DNA of 64,000 bases from Molanna angustata (taxonomy: Eukaryota; Arthropoda; Insecta; Trichoptera; Molannidae), in the NCBI GenBank assembly GCA_963576475.1, contig OY754982.1, forward strand, positions 19,456,217 through 19,520,216. The letters run 5' to 3'. The translations under genes were made by a program, and so were the position numbers. The notes below the pieces were generated by a model, which did not search any database, was not told the DNA's origin, and saw nothing but the letters and a program-made list of their open reading frames with translations. Below, piece by piece: positions 23,540-35,199 of the stretch (position 1 is its first letter; each line of letters starts with the position of its first letter).

Positions 23540-24382
23540 TTAGGGCCGATCTTATAAACGTCCGTTAGTTAGATTTCAGACCAAACAAACCGAAATTTGA
23601 TACAAATGCTCTATATTTCGTCTTATAACAATCCGTTAGTTAAATTTTAGTAAAATTTTACCGATAGCCTTTACTGACGGTCGGACCACCGATTAAGCGT
23701 TCGTTAACGATAAGTTATGGAAGGATTGAGTTTTACCACACTTGTTTTTTTTTTATATTGCGGTACATTGTTAATATTACGAATATTTTGAAACATACTG
23801 TTTTATATTTTTTGGATTTTTATATTGAATTGCTTTTTTTCAGTAAAAATCGTCGTTCGACAGTGATTTTGAATAACCAAAACGAATTTGATTACAAGTT
23901 TGTGTTTGACCAAATATTTTATTATTTCGAAATGACATTGATGACACTGAATTTCGTTTTATTTTATTTAAAAAAAAATGAATGAATAAATAATTGTAAC
24001 TAGTACCAACATATGCATTAAGTTTTTGTAAATTTCATTTTAATGCAATCCATCGCACTAGCTAAATAATAAAGGATTATCACCATTTTTGTAATTTTTT
24101 GTATTGTTTGAAGTACGCAAAAAAATTAAACACTCTCTGTTTATATATTGCAATGACAGCACCGCTTTATCCATTACAATCCATTATAATCCATTATTGT
24201 CCATTACAAATCCATTGAAAATCCATTGTAGTCTAATTAGACTGTAACTGTCAAATAAACGGACAGTTAAAATAGTTTTATAATACCGCCGATAGTAATA
24301 TCTACTTAGGAACATCCATCCGTTAGTAAATCGTAAACATACTTACGAATATTTGGTCTTTCGTTTATAAGATCGGCCCTTA
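23540..24382. mobile_element. Non-autonomous PIF/Harbinger-like transposon with TTA target duplication
   Basis: The ends are GGGCCGATCTTATAAACG (from 23543) and its exact complement CGTTTATAAGATCGGCCC (to 24379), flanked on both sides by TTA. Three-base TTA/TAA duplications and G-rich TIRs are the mark of PIF/Harbinger-class elements. The subterminal words TCCGTTAGT recur inside both ends. The 837-bp interior holds no transposase (no DDE-like frame). It includes an ATCCATTA-type minirepeat at about 24168-24226. Confidence 0.85.
24168..24228. repeat. Degenerate TCCATTA minirepeat
   Basis: Six copies of TCCATT with short variable spacers lie inside the Harbinger-like element. Subterminal repeats of this kind can be transposase-binding sites, but here they are 150-210 bp from the end and could be simple slippage. 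Confidence 0.6.
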
Positions 24383-24499
24383 GTAAATAAAAATTATAAA
24401 TGAATAGCGAGCAAACTAGGATATGCTTAATTTGTTATTGGATTCATCTATGGCGATATTACATTGTTTACATTCTTAATTTTTGTTAACATCTTCTTC

Positions 24500-24840
24500 T
24501 TCCTGGTCTCTTCCTAAGTTATCGTCTATTAAGGCTGTTGAGGTCATCTTTCCTCGTCTTCAGGCTGTACACTCTTCGGTTCTGGGCCGCCTCCGATATC
24601 AATTATTGTCTCACCAATTGGGAACCTCTTTGCCTCATCCATGTATTTTTTTCCCTTATTTGTTGACACACAATGTGATCCTCGGGTCTTCTTAATATGT
24701 AACCATACCATCTCAATAATTTGTTGTTAATGCCTGTCACTCCTAAGCTTCCGCGATTGTATGAACTTTTTGTTTTGTCTTCTAGAGACACTCCCGCTGA
24801 CCATCTTTGAATATGCATCTATGTGGTTTTCATTTTTGCT
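24500..24840 (-). pseudogene. LINE C-terminal fragment (LLRWYGYILRRPEDH)
   Basis: The minus strand reads VSLEDKTKSS, then KLLRWYGYILRRPEDH. This is the typical post-RT block (RWFGHVxRRPxDH) of endonuclease/RT LINEs. The rest is frameshifted and truncated. Confidence 0.6.
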
Positions 24841-25164
24841 AACATCGTCGGTAGCTATATCATCTTAAAACATTGTTAATACTAGTCCTCTTCTAGACTT
24901 GAGTCTTGATAGATTGTAGAAATCTTAGTAGGACGAGATGACTATGGGTGTGTTATCTTTTGGACATTCACAAATCTTGTCCTGTCCTAGTCTTAATAGT
25001 TTGGATAATGTCTTGGTAAGACAAAATAGCTATGGACGAAGTTGTAAAAGTAGAATTTCAAAATGGCGTTTTTATTTTTATTTATTTAAAAATAAAGTAT
25101 TTAACTTGAGTCAATGATTTTATTCCATTTCCCTTGACTTGGTAAAATAGTCAAACGCAGTAGC

Positions 25165-25275
25165 ATATTATGTAGTTCGGATTCTGCTTGGACGCCCTGT
25201 GTTCGATTCCCAGATGAGGAGACATGAATTTATTAAAATTAATTTCTTTCGTGATTCTTGCTAGTTAGTTTTTAA
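25165..25275 (+). mobile_element. Diverged tRNA-headed SINE fragment
   Basis: GTGTTCGATTCCCAGATGAG is a B box, followed by GAATTTATTAAAATTAATTT and CTTTCGTGATTCTTGC. These align with GGTTCGATTCCCAGC and the TTTCTCACGCAAATATTGC body of the SINE at 36973. The hairpin tail is lost. Confidence 0.5.
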
Positions 25276-25339
25276 AGTGTACCTGTTGGATTTTGGTGGT
25301 GCGAAACAGCTCATCCCCATTTTTCAAACCGGTCTACTC

Positions 25340-26850
25340 TCGAATATTTTGGAGTTAGAAAAGTTAGAGCTTTTGTCACATTAAATATAATTTAATTGTT
25401 GATTTACTTTCCGTAGTTTTATGTATAAGGAAGAGAATAGTCAGAAAGTTCTAAGATATTAATAATTTAAATATGTGAAACTTTATAATTGGCTATTTAT
25501 TTTGTATTCTCATTTGCAATTAAGTATTATAAATGTATAGCCGTAAAGTTTCCAAACAAATAAAAAATAAAATAAAATAAAATAAATAAATAATATTTCC
25601 ACTCAGAGATCTTTTCTTGCGCACATTCTTTATTACACATATTGTCATGTTATATTTATAAAAGTAAATAGTATTTCATGACTAACTTTGCGTTGAGGTC
25701 GAAGTTGGAGCCTACGTTTAAAAACTGACAACATTTTAGTAGTTATCCAACGATCTCGACGTAAATTGTTTTCGTTGACTGGCAATACCGCCTGATCACG
25801 TGACCTCTCCTTGTTCCGTTGGATTCTTTTTTTTTTACTTTGACGCGTGAAGATGATGTGCTATAGTAAAACAAAAATGGATAAATTTTGGCGCAAGGCA
25901 AAATTTAAAAACATCACACGCTAAGTGTTGTGCTCGGATAGAAAGGAGTTAATTTTGACTCCTTTTCTTTCCATACCATTTAACCTAAATGTTTTGACCC
26001 GGCTTTCCATAAGGAAGTAAAAATTGATTATTTGTCAGTTTTGCCGTAAATTATACTCTAGTGATGTTCTCACCACTCGATATTATGTGAGAAAACATGA
26101 TTTGGTTCGCCATAAAGGACATTTGAGTTTGGATTAAAAATGGCGTATTTTGTAGTTTCAATATTTTGTAACTTCACCAACATTGACTTCATACAGCTTC
26201 GTTACCCGGATTATTATATCTCTTACCATGTTTCTAGATTAATTTAAATGTAACATTATGATTGAGGCCCGTATTTCATGCGGTACCTAATATTTTTTTG
26301 TATAAATTTGTTATCTACCGATATCATTGTCTGTTTAATTTCAAGTGCAAATTTATAAAAGTTGATTAAATTGAAGAAACCTTTTTAAAAAAGAATATTA
26401 AAGAAATAGTAGGAAAATGTAAAATTGGCCAATTCTGTTATAAAATTTTATTTAAACATTTTGTTGTAAATCATAAAAACAGTATAATTTTTTAATTTTG
26501 TTTCCTTTGAGTATCGCTTATTGTAATGGCGATCAAAGTAATAAAACTACATTTGGAAATTGTAAAATTCATGCTAATAATTATTTACAACCTTGTCTGC
26601 GATATCTTGTTTTTTTTGTACGTAATGTTAATTTTATATGTACTAATTTATTACATATTATAAAAATCGTTTTATAAATTCTCTTGATTTTCCATTTCTC
26701 TCTCAACCCCGTTCATGTACTGACTTGATGCACATAATTAATTTTTTTATTGGTAAAACATCTTTTGTTTTTAATAATTTTTCTTAGCTATATGCAACCT
26801 CGCAATAATCGACAGGACGTTGTAAATCCCTGATAGTCTCATGCAAACTA
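25340..26850. other. Anonymous stretch
   Basis: I see no gene. Bases 25690-25860 contain a moderately complex block (CAATACCGCCTGATCACGTG) without recognisable similarity. Confidence 0.4.
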
Positions 26851-26854
26851 CTGG

Positions 26855-26935
26855 TTAGTTGGTGGCTGTGGTTCGATCCCCGTCACAGGGCGAAGCCCCA
26901 GGCTTCGCCCCACGGATTCACACCGTAGCAATATC
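26855..26935 (+). repeat. SINE-like B box with GC-rich hairpin
   Basis: GTGGTTCGATCCCCGTCAC resembles a pol III B box and is followed by GGGCGAAGCCCCAGGCTTCGCCC. In it, GGGCGAAGCC and GGCTTCGCCC form a perfect 10-bp stem. Weak evidence for a SINE; the hairpin itself is clear. Confidence 0.45.
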
Positions 26936-27079
26936 CCCACATCATCCTGTTACACATGCAAACACACTCTCAATCTAAAAAATACACAAGAGTTTTGTCT
27001 TATAGTTTTGTATTTTTTTTATACTTTTTTTAAACTTATGTACCTTGATGTTTATTGAGAATTTTTGTAGAAAAAATGT

Positions 27080-27480
27080 ATTTATTTATTGGTTTATAGA
27101 GGTTTATACAGTAAACTATTTATATAACAGATAATGTGCATTCCTTCATTAGTGGACCAGTGAAATCTCCATGCATTATTCAATAGGATAATTAATATTG
27201 ATAACAAAAAATACAAATAATGCATAATTAATTTAATTGTACATAAAAACACTAAAATAAGATAGCTGATTAAATGAAATTATAAGTAAAGATAGGTGGA
27301 GACAACTGTCCTAAACACACTGAGAGAGCTTGTAGAGATGTCGAACGGCGCATTAAAGAAAGCATTGTACATCGTGCAAGCACGGTACACAAAAACATCC
27401 TGGGTGTAGTTGTTATTACACTTGGGAATATGAAAAGTGTTAGGATACCTGGTTGTTCTGCTTGAACAGTGAAAGCAATT
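27080..27480 (-). pseudogene. LINE C-terminal fragment
   Basis: The minus strand reads SSRTTRYPNTFHIPKCNNNY, TQDVFVYRACTMYNAF and NAPFDISTSSLSVFRTVV. This is a familiar end of LINE ORF2 (HIPxCRTNYTQ..FLYR..MYN..). A TTTATTTATTGG at the left suits the 3' tail. There are no large breaks across about 70 codons, but everything upstream is missing. Confidence 0.6.
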
Positions 27481-27704
27481 TTTTTTTCAACAAATCTGGG
27501 GAATCTACAAAATTGTTTACCAACTTAAAAAATTATGCTATATCAATTAGTGTCCTGCGGTTCGCCAGAGTTACCAAATTATGGTCATCGAATATATATT
27601 GATTCAGCACAGTTACTAAAGTTGAAACCAAGGAAAAAATCAAGATGAGAAACAAACGTTCGGTGGCTTCTGTCGATATACCTTGTATTGCGTACATATT
27701 TTAG

Positions 27705-27805
27705 TATTGCCTCAGAACAGGCTTTCCTAGTGAGGTTATAAATTCCATTAAGTTTAGTTGTATTGTAATTATTTGATGTATTATGAAAATAAATAAAAAA
27801 AATGG
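27705..27805 (+). repeat. LINE 3' end with GAACAGG/CCTAG hairpin and AAATAAA tail
   Basis: CCTCA (27710-27714), GAACAGG, CTTT, CCTAG, TGAGG (27731-27735): a five-bp perfect outer stem plus the core. About 50 bp later AAAATAAATAAAAAAAATGG closes the element. Plus strand. Confidence 0.7.
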
Positions 27806-27809
27806 TTTG

Positions 27810-28640
27810 GAATGGTGGAATGATATAATCAAAAGAGATTGCCTTTTTTCGTTTGAGCACAAAGAGGTGTTTTCGATAATATAATGAGGGAGCTTTTCAT
27901 TTCTACTTTGCCTATTAAAGCTAATTTAGTGATACATTTCAGTGACAATTTTCTCGCCATAATTGTCATTAAATCGGCGAAGTTTCATGGCGGCGGGCGG
28001 TGGATGTTTTGCGGGAATATCGGCCCGACATTTTCCAATCTAAAGGGGCTTTAATCGTTGAATTTCGCCGGAGTTTTTGGAAAGTGCCTTATGTCTACTG
28101 TGAATTGATTGGATATTTATCTTAATTAGTGTCACGGATCTATCTTTCTCTCTCTCTCGAACTCTTTCTTTCGTTCACTCTCACTGCGAATATAATTTCT
28201 TACCTCTAAGTATTTTTGTCCCTCTCTACATGCTTCTCCATGGCCTGTTCATTTTGACGTGAAGGAAATTGATGTAATATCCCTTCAGCTCTTCATAACC
28301 TCCGTTGTAAATACCAATTTCATGTAATAGACGAAAATAAGAAATAATCTTTATTTGAAGGTGGTTTTCTCTTGGGGTGGGGGGAAGGGGACGTTAGTAT
28401 ATAATTTAAACGCCAATGGTTGTGCTTTTAGTTAATTGATCAATTAATTAATGAATCATTATCAATTACAATGAAATTGATATAAATTTATTGTAAGTTG
28501 CATAAAAACAACGCAGTCGACCGCCTTAGTGACTAATCTTTCGACTTTTGTGCATAAGACCTGGGTTTGATAACATCATATTTTTTTAAGAGTCTCATTT
28601 TTGCATTTCTTAATCAAATAAAACATTCTTCATTGGATGA
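27810..28640. other. Gene-free stretch with GC-richer island
   Basis: Bases 27960-28090 are GC-rich (CATGGCGGCGGGCGGTGG, GGGAATATCGGCCCGAC) amid AT-rich flanks, with no recognisable protein. A CTCTCTCTCTC run is at 28147. Bases 28505-28570 (GTCGACCGCC... GGGTTTGATAAC) may be a decayed SINE head. Confidence 0.3.
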
Positions 28641-29489
28641 AATAATGTATTTATTTATTGATTGAGACATTCACGGATAAAGCCCTTTACAAAACAAAAT
28701 AATATTATATTATGACACAGCATAACCTTAACCAAAGAAACATAATTTATAAACATTCATAACATCTATACATAAAAACGTTTGTGGATAATATAAAAAA
28801 TAAAAACACATAAGAAAGGTAAATTAAACACGAAAGTGCATACATTAAGAACCAAAGAATAAATAAAAAAAAAACGACTCACATAAAATTATTAATAACA
28901 AAGCATGAATTTAAGAAAATCACTGACTGAATATATATTATAAAGATGAATGTTGTACTTAGCCACACTGAATCAGTTAATCAGTGATAATAAACAGTAA
29001 AATGACTTTCCATCACAGAGACACGGCGTTTACCAATTAGTGTCTCTGAAGAAATGAATTATCTGAATTTATTTTGCGATATATTTAATTGACGTAATAA
29101 AAGGGGAAATGTTCTTACAACTAATATTGACTGGATATCTAATTTTGTTGTAGGGGTCGTGTGGTGAGGCTATCGTGTTCCTATCCCCTTTCTTGGATAC
29201 ATTTTGTATGAATGATTCTGATCCTTTATTCTATCAAAGATATTAATGCTTCCAATATATTTTATATCAATCATCCTGTTCTCTCCCTTGATCCAATCAA
29301 TATCCCTTCCTTTTCCGACGTGCTTCATGAAAAACCTATCATCGGATCACGATACAGAGCTGTGAACCCGTCAAATTATAAGGCTAATAATAATTAATGT
29401 TAACATTATATTATTATTATTGAAAGTATTACTATTACCTAATTTGATACTCGCCGCTACAATATATTAGGTCTCACAATTGTGAAGCA

Positions 29490-29575
29490 TATTTATTTAT
29501 TCATGCAAACATTGATGACATTACAATAATTATTAAATTTGCAATGCCCCACTAGGCAAAAAACCTGTTGTCAGA
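29490..29575 (-). repeat. LINE 3' hairpin, decayed
   Basis: In sense, ACAACAGG-TTTTTTG-CCTAG-TGGGGC. The right side of the stem (GCCCC at 29546-29550 on plus) is intact, but its partner has mutated to TGTCAG. TATTTATTTATTC to the left is the probable tail. It is the oldest-looking of the seven copies. Confidence 0.6.
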
Positions 29576-29579
29576 TTTT

Positions 29580-32290
29580 GATGATACTTTTTACATTAAA
29601 ACTTGAGTATGAGGTTCATAAACACATACGATTGACTGACATATGTAAAAATGGATTATCTGTAAATCCAGATAAGAGCGATGACGAATTTGAGAAGGTA
29701 AAAATTATAGATATCAAGATACTATGTATAATCTAATTCGTATCTGATTTATAAAGTTGAGACTCATATGACGGAAATATATGGAAATTATTTAAAGTTT
29801 TCAATACTATAATACTGATCATGTTGAGCGTATGAAAATAATTGTTCCAGAATATTTTTTTGCTCTCCTTTTATTTGTCTGACGCTGTTCTTATTATATC
29901 TCCACAGTTTATATTGTGAGAGATAAATATGAAAATTGGCCCTTTGCATATAGAGCAGCAATTCACTATGTTAATTGGATCTCGCCTTTCCTAATGATTA
30001 CTCACCGGAATAACGATATATTTGCGAGAGTAGAAGATACCTTCAATCTTATATACCGTTGGGGTTCATCATTTATTTGCTATGAAATTATAAACGAAAC
30101 AGTTCGCCGTTGGAAATACATCGCGCAAAATTAATACTTTTTCTTAATAAAATTTAATTCTTAACAAAACATAAATTAATTTGAGAAACAAAATTGGTCA
30201 CAGCTCGTTTATTCGACTTTAAATAGTTTTTCGCGTTAAAATGCACATCAAATTCCTTTAATATAAAAAAAATCTGAAAATGATACTGTGTTTTAATATC
30301 ATAAACACCGATTGAGTTGGATGTTTCCTAAGATATAAGTAACTTCTCTGATTGCTAACACATGTTAAAATTTGAAATCAAAGATAATCCTAACAAGCGT
30401 AAATCTTCTATACGTAATTATTCTTCTTCGTGTTATGCATTTTTTGCTTTTGTTGTTCATTCTGGCTTTCTGTGAAGGGTCCGAGTACAGTCCCCATAAG
30501 CAATAAAGTGCTGGGTAAAAAACTATACTATATACCAGGTGCTACCAAAAGCTTCAGAAGTAAATATTTGATGCCAGATGTTGAAGGACAGCGACCCCTG
30601 GAACGATTTCCTTGCCGTGGAGTAACCAGTCAAAAATAATAACTAGTCTCTAAGAAACGTAGAGGACAGAAGGATTTTGGCAGGTACTAGACTCTGGCAT
30701 TTGTGTAAAATATGCTATGTAGTATCCTTGCGTTCGAAGAGCTTCGAAGAGCAGCAGAAATATTCGAGGTCCGGCGATGATCCGTTCAGTAAAGAAATTT
30801 CGCAGACACATTTGACTTTAATCATGTTCTTTTGCCGGTATCCGGTATTCCCTCGGCGATCGTTTTTATCATTTCTTTCAAGAAGGTCGCCCGCTTCATT
30901 GCGCAATTAAACCCATCCAAGGTGCGTCGCCCAGGTACACCGTTTACTAATTAACCGAAAACGGAACTCTGGGGGCGGGGCACGGAGGCAGTAAAAAAAC
31001 AATAACCTCAGATAGAAGTGACGAACCGTAAAAACAAAGGCATTCTTAGTGAAAATTTACGATACGAGTTGGGGGAAGTTTTGAAGGGGGCGAACGAACT
31101 GGCCCCAGCCGTCGGGGGTGAGATATGGCCTGGGCTGGATCTACAGTTTTCGGCGTTTTTCGGCAACACCGTATTATTTTGAAACCGCGTATAAGGTGAC
31201 ATAATGCTACGGGTAAAGGCGAGTATGTAAATTAAATTCAATTTCGCCAGCTAAACTTAAATTAATTTTCGACCCTAAGTCATAGTATTTTTTTACCTTT
31301 CCCTGCTTTAAATTACTTCACATAACCTAACCTTACTTTTTTAACATGGCTACGCAGGGATCACCAGATTTTAGGGTTTGGATCAATCATACTCTTCCAA
31401 ATAAGCGCATTAGGTACGTAGCGTTGTGGAAAGGTTTGCAATGTGGTCAAGAAAATATTGCTCATAAAAAGACCCAAACAAATATTTTCAAACCAGATCA
31501 ATATGTTGTAAAAAGGATTAAAACTATATAATTAATAATGGTTTAAAGTATATTTTACCGTTTTTAGAAAATTTAAAACAGTTAAAATCATAATAATATA
31601 CATTTCTAAACATAATTTAACTGAGAACTAAATTAAAATTAAGGAAAATTTATCAATCGAGTAATTTTATGTACGCAAGTGTAAAATTGATAGCAAATTT
31701 AGTATGTGAAAAAACTTTGAAAAGGGTGTCTGCAAATTAATTTTTGATAAACTTTTTTTTAGTCTTCTCGATTCTTATCCTTACATTCGGCGCCCTTGAT
31801 TTTATTTCGCTTGGCGCAAATGCACCGTTTTAACGTATCGTGTTCGTTCCTGGATATAAGAAATTTTGTTGTGTGTATGTTGTGTAGAATATGTGTCTGT
31901 GTACGTGGGGGTAGAGGTGGGTATTATGGAAACGGTGTTCAGGTGGTATAGTGTGGATGTTGAGCAATCAATATGCGAGACTAACGCCACTTTTCTATTT
32001 ATCTGTGTGGATATTGCTGGTGCCCGGATTTTGTAATTAAAGTAATTTAAAATTACCGACTTCAATTATTCGCATGTAATCAATACAGACGACAATTTTT
32101 AATATCTCAATAGAGACGAAGTTGGAATTATGTAAGAAAACCGGGAAATCAAGGCATCAAGAGAGCTTACTTTATATCATTGACTCCCTACAAGTGAAAA
32201 ATTTAATGTTTACGTATACTATAATGTACGTATAATATAAGCGCCCTTGAGGTGAGGTTATCACAAAAACGGCGCTATAAAAATCATCCT
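29580..32290. other. Gene-free stretch with GC-richer islands
   Basis: No protein, RNA gene or element boundary was recognised. Bases 30930-31160 are GC-richer (CTCTGGGGGCGGGGCACGG and CCAGCCGTCGGGGGTGAG). Short open frames (for example 29212-29397, 30430-30639 and 31346-31531) resemble nothing I know. Confidence 0.35.
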
Positions 32291-32293
32291 AAT

Positions 32294-35133
32294 TTATTAT
32301 TATCATGGGAGATTGATCTCGGTTATGGTTCGGTAGTTTCCTTCACAACGGAGCGTACTCAAGTTGTGAGGCTATGTGTTTGTGTGTCTGTGTGGTTGTG
32401 TGTCTGTGTGGTTGTGTGTAGTTGTTTAAAGTGGTACCTGTAGAAATTTTCTGACTATTGTGCATGTGTTGATAATTGTAGTTTTTTGTATGTTGGTGAT
32501 TACGTATGGGGGTAACTTTAGTATGTCTATATTTTTTTGGAGAGTTTTTGGTATGATGCCTGTAGACGATAATATTATTGGGACTATTGTTACTTTTTCT
32601 TGTTTCCACTGTGATTTTATCTGTTCTGCTAAAGGTATGTATTTATCTATTTTTTCTAAATGTTTCTTTTGTAGATTTGCTGTATTTGGTATCGATATTT
32701 CTATTAGATATGTGTGTTTATGTATTTTGTCGATTAATGTAATGTCTGGTCGGTTATGTAGGTTTGTTCTGTCTGTGATTATGTCTCTATTCCAGTATAG
32801 TTTGTAGTTATCATTTTCTGTTACAGCTGGGGGTGTGTATTGATACCACTTGGGGTGTGTTTCGATAAGTTTATGTTTGTGGGCTAGTTCCAAATATATG
32901 TGTTTGCAGATGTTATCGTGTCTTATTGTATATTCCGTCGGTGCAAGAGTTGAGCAGCCACCTGTTATGTGTTCTATTGTTTCTTTTTGTAATTTGCACT
33001 TTCTGCATGTGTCGTTTGTTATTGTATTGTCTTTTATAATATGTTTCGTGTAGTTTTTTATTTTTATTATTTTGTCCTGAATAGCTATGATAAATCCTTC
33101 TGTTTCTGCGTATAGGTCTGAGTGTTTGAGCCAATTATTACTAAGGGCTTTATCAATATGTTGTTGTTGTAGATGACTTGGGTGTATTCCATGTAATGTT
33201 TTATTTTTCCATGTTTCAATTTTTGCGTCATGTGTTGTTATTTCTAGATTGCGTTCATTGTCGTTAAGTGTAAGTGGTGAGTATGTGTGATCTATGTTTA
33301 TGATTTCGTTGTGTATTGGGCTATTTCGTTTTGTGTAGAAGTATTGCCTTAAGTTATTTATTTGTGTATGGTGTAGATTTTTTATGTCTATGAGTCCTCT
33401 TCCTCCTTCCTCTCTTGGCAGTGTGAATCTTTCTATTGCTGAATGTTCGTGGTGAATTCTATGTTTTGATGATGTTGTTCTGAGTTTAATGTTGAGATCG
33501 TCAAGTTCCGTATTGGTCCATTTAATTATTCCAAATGTATATGTTAGTACTGGTATTGCGTATGTGTTTATTGCTTTAGTCATATTTTTTCCATTTAGTT
33601 GTGTTTTGAGGAGGACATTTAGTCTTTTAAGGTATTCGTTTTTGGTGGTTTCTTTTATCTTTTTATCTTTTATGCTTGGGTTCTGGAGAATTCCCAAGTA
33701 TTTATATAATTCATCTTCGTCCATTGCGCGTATTATTTCATTCGTATCCTTCAAGGTGCTTCCCGTGTGTTCCTTGGGTTTACCTCTTACTATTGAGCAT
33801 GTGTTGCATTTATCAATACCGAATTTCATTTTTATGTCATTACTAAAGCGTTCAGTTTTATAAATTAGTTGTTTTAGTTCGTCATTATTTTTACCATATA
33901 GTTTTAAATCGTCCATGTATAAAAGGTGGTTGATTTTTATAGGATTGGTATTTAAGTTGTGTGTTGTGATTTTGTAGCCAAGTTTGCTTTTGTTAAGCAT
34001 CTTGGAGAGTGGGTTGAGGGAGATACAGAACCATAGTGCGCTTAGGGAGTCACCTTGAAAGATTCCGGTTTTAATGTTTATTTGTTTTGATTTTATCATT
34101 TTGTTGTTTAGTTTTAGGTATATTGTCGTTTTCCAGGTGTTCATTATTTGTTTTAAAAATTCTACAAGTTTTATGTAAATTTTGTATATTTCTAGAACTT
34201 TTACTAACCATGAGTGGGGGACACTATCAAAGGCTTTTTGGTAATCTATGTATGCACAGTACATGTTCCTTTTCTTCTTTATCGCCTGATTTGTTATTGT
34301 CCGGTCGATGATGATTTGTTCTTTGCATCCTCTGCTTTGCTTTCTGCATCCTTTTTGTTCTTCTGTTAATATGTTATTTTGTGTTAGGAAAAGATCTATT
34401 TTTGTAGTTATAATTGAGGTAAGAATTTTGTATATTGTGGGTAGACATGTGATTGGACGATATTTAGATGGATTTTTTGTGTCTGTTGATTTAGGTTTGA
34501 GATATGTGATACCTTTAGTGAAAAAAGATGGGAGGTTTTGGTTTTCCGTTACGCATTTGTGTAATAGTTCGGAGAATTTTTCATGTGTTACAGGGAGATA
34601 TTTGTACCAGTAATTTTGGATATTATCTATGCCTGGTGTCTTCCAGTTGTGTGTCTTCTTTATAGCAGTTTTGAAGTCAGTTATATTTATTTGTATTGTG
34701 GCCATGTTTTGAAATTGGTTATTGTCATTTTCTTCCTCTGTTATCCATGTGGCATTTTCGTTGTGTTTTTTGTTTTCAGACCAAATGTTCTCCCAGTATG
34801 ATTCTATTTCATTTAATTTAGGTGCGTCTGTAATTTCTATATTGTTGTTTTTTAAGTTGTTGTAGAAGCTTTTTTGGCTTGTTTGAAAATTGAGATTGTG
34901 TGTTTTCCTGTCATAGCATTTTTTGTAGCGTTTTAATCTATGTGATTGTGCTGATAACTTTTGTGTTAGCGTATCAAGGAGTATAGTTAGGTTGTGTTCA
35001 TTGTATTTGTCTTTAATCGTTTCAATTTCCCGTATTTTTCTTGGATTTTTTAGATTATCTTTAATTTTTTGTATTACTTTGCCTATTTCATTTCTTAATG
35101 AGTTGATTTTGATTTGTATTATTATTATTATTA
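32294..35133 (-). mobile_element. 5'-truncated R4/Dong-like non-LTR retrotransposon in a TAA repeat
   Basis: On the minus strand the element runs from about 35117 to 32304. It is bracketed by ATTATTATTATTATTATAC at the 5' side (35117-35133) and TTATTATTAT at the 3' side (32294-32303). Reading frame is open from the 5' junction (IQIKINSLRNEIGKV) to the stop at 32426, with no break. A 3' UTR of about 120 bp follows. Dong of Bombyx is known to insert in TAA repeats, which this junction reproduces. The N-terminal DNA-binding part is missing. Confidence 0.85.
32426..35116 (-). CDS. Dong-like RT/restriction-like endonuclease polyprotein (5'-truncated)
   Basis: The frame is open into the 5' junction. 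Numbering below is from the internal Met at 34705 (759 codons); about 137 codons precede it. Reverse transcriptase blocks: KYRPITCLPTIYK (81-93), YIDYQKAFDSVPHSW (152-166, catalytic Asp), GIFQGDSLSALWF (214-226) and LLYMDDLKLY (261-270, catalytic DD). After the thumb come a CCHC knuckle C567-C570-H579-C584 and a PD-(D/E)XK-type nuclease with RPDI (652-655) and YLIEISIP (666-673). This RT-CCHC-RLE order defines the R2/R4 branch. It would nick target DNA and reverse-transcribe its RNA at the nick. No internal stop was found, so it is a young copy, but without its N-terminus it should be immobile. Confidence 0.85.
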   Translation of the reverse strand, partial: QIKINSLRNEIGKVIQKIKDNLKNPRKIREIETIKDKYNEHNLTILLDTLTQKLSAQSHRLKRYKKCYDRKTHNLNFQTSQKSFYNNLKNNNIEITDAPKLNEIESYWENIWSENKKHNENATWITEEENDNNQFQNMATIQINITDFKTAIKKTHNWKTPGIDNIQNYWYKYLPVTHEKFSELLHKCVTENQNLPSFFTKGITYLKPKSTDTKNPSKYRPITCLPTIYKILTSIITTKIDLFLTQNNILTEEQKGCRKQSRGCKEQIIIDRTITNQAIKKKRNMYCAYIDYQKAFDSVPHSWLVKVLEIYKIYIKLVEFLKQIMNTWKTTIYLKLNNKMIKSKQINIKTGIFQGDSLSALWFCISLNPLSKMLNKSKLGYKITTHNLNTNPIKINHLLYMDDLKLYGKNNDELKQLIYKTERFSNDIKMKFGIDKCNTCSIVRGKPKEHTGSTLKDTNEIIRAMDEDELYKYLGILQNPSIKDKKIKETTKNEYLKRLNVLLKTQLNGKNMTKAINTYAIPVLTYTFGIIKWTNTELDDLNIKLRTTSSKHRIHHEHSAIERFTLPREEGGRGLIDIKNLHHTQINNLRQYFYTKRNSPIHNEIINIDHTYSPLTLNDNERNLEITTHDAKIETWKNKTLHGIHPSHLQQQHIDKALSNNWLKHSDLYAETEGFIIAIQDKIIKIKNYTKHIIKDNTITNDTCRKCKLQKETIEHITGGCSTLAPTEYTIRHDNICKHIYLELAHKHKLIETHPKWYQYTPPAVTENDNYKLYWNRDIITDRTNLHNRPDITLIDKIHKHTYLIEISIPNTANLQKKHLEKIDKYIPLAEQIKSQWKQEKVTIVPIILSSTGIIPKTLQKNIDILKLPPYVITNIQKTTIINTCTIVRKFLQVPL

Positions 35134-35199
35134 TACGTATTATGCAACTATAGAAATGTGCGATTAGTTTTTTTAACTAAAATATTTTTTTATATATTT

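Noticed and set aside
32460..34801. Plus-strand frames of 70-124 codons inside the Dong-like element
   Set aside because: They are antisense to the continuous 759-codon RT/endonuclease frame and have no similarity of their own.
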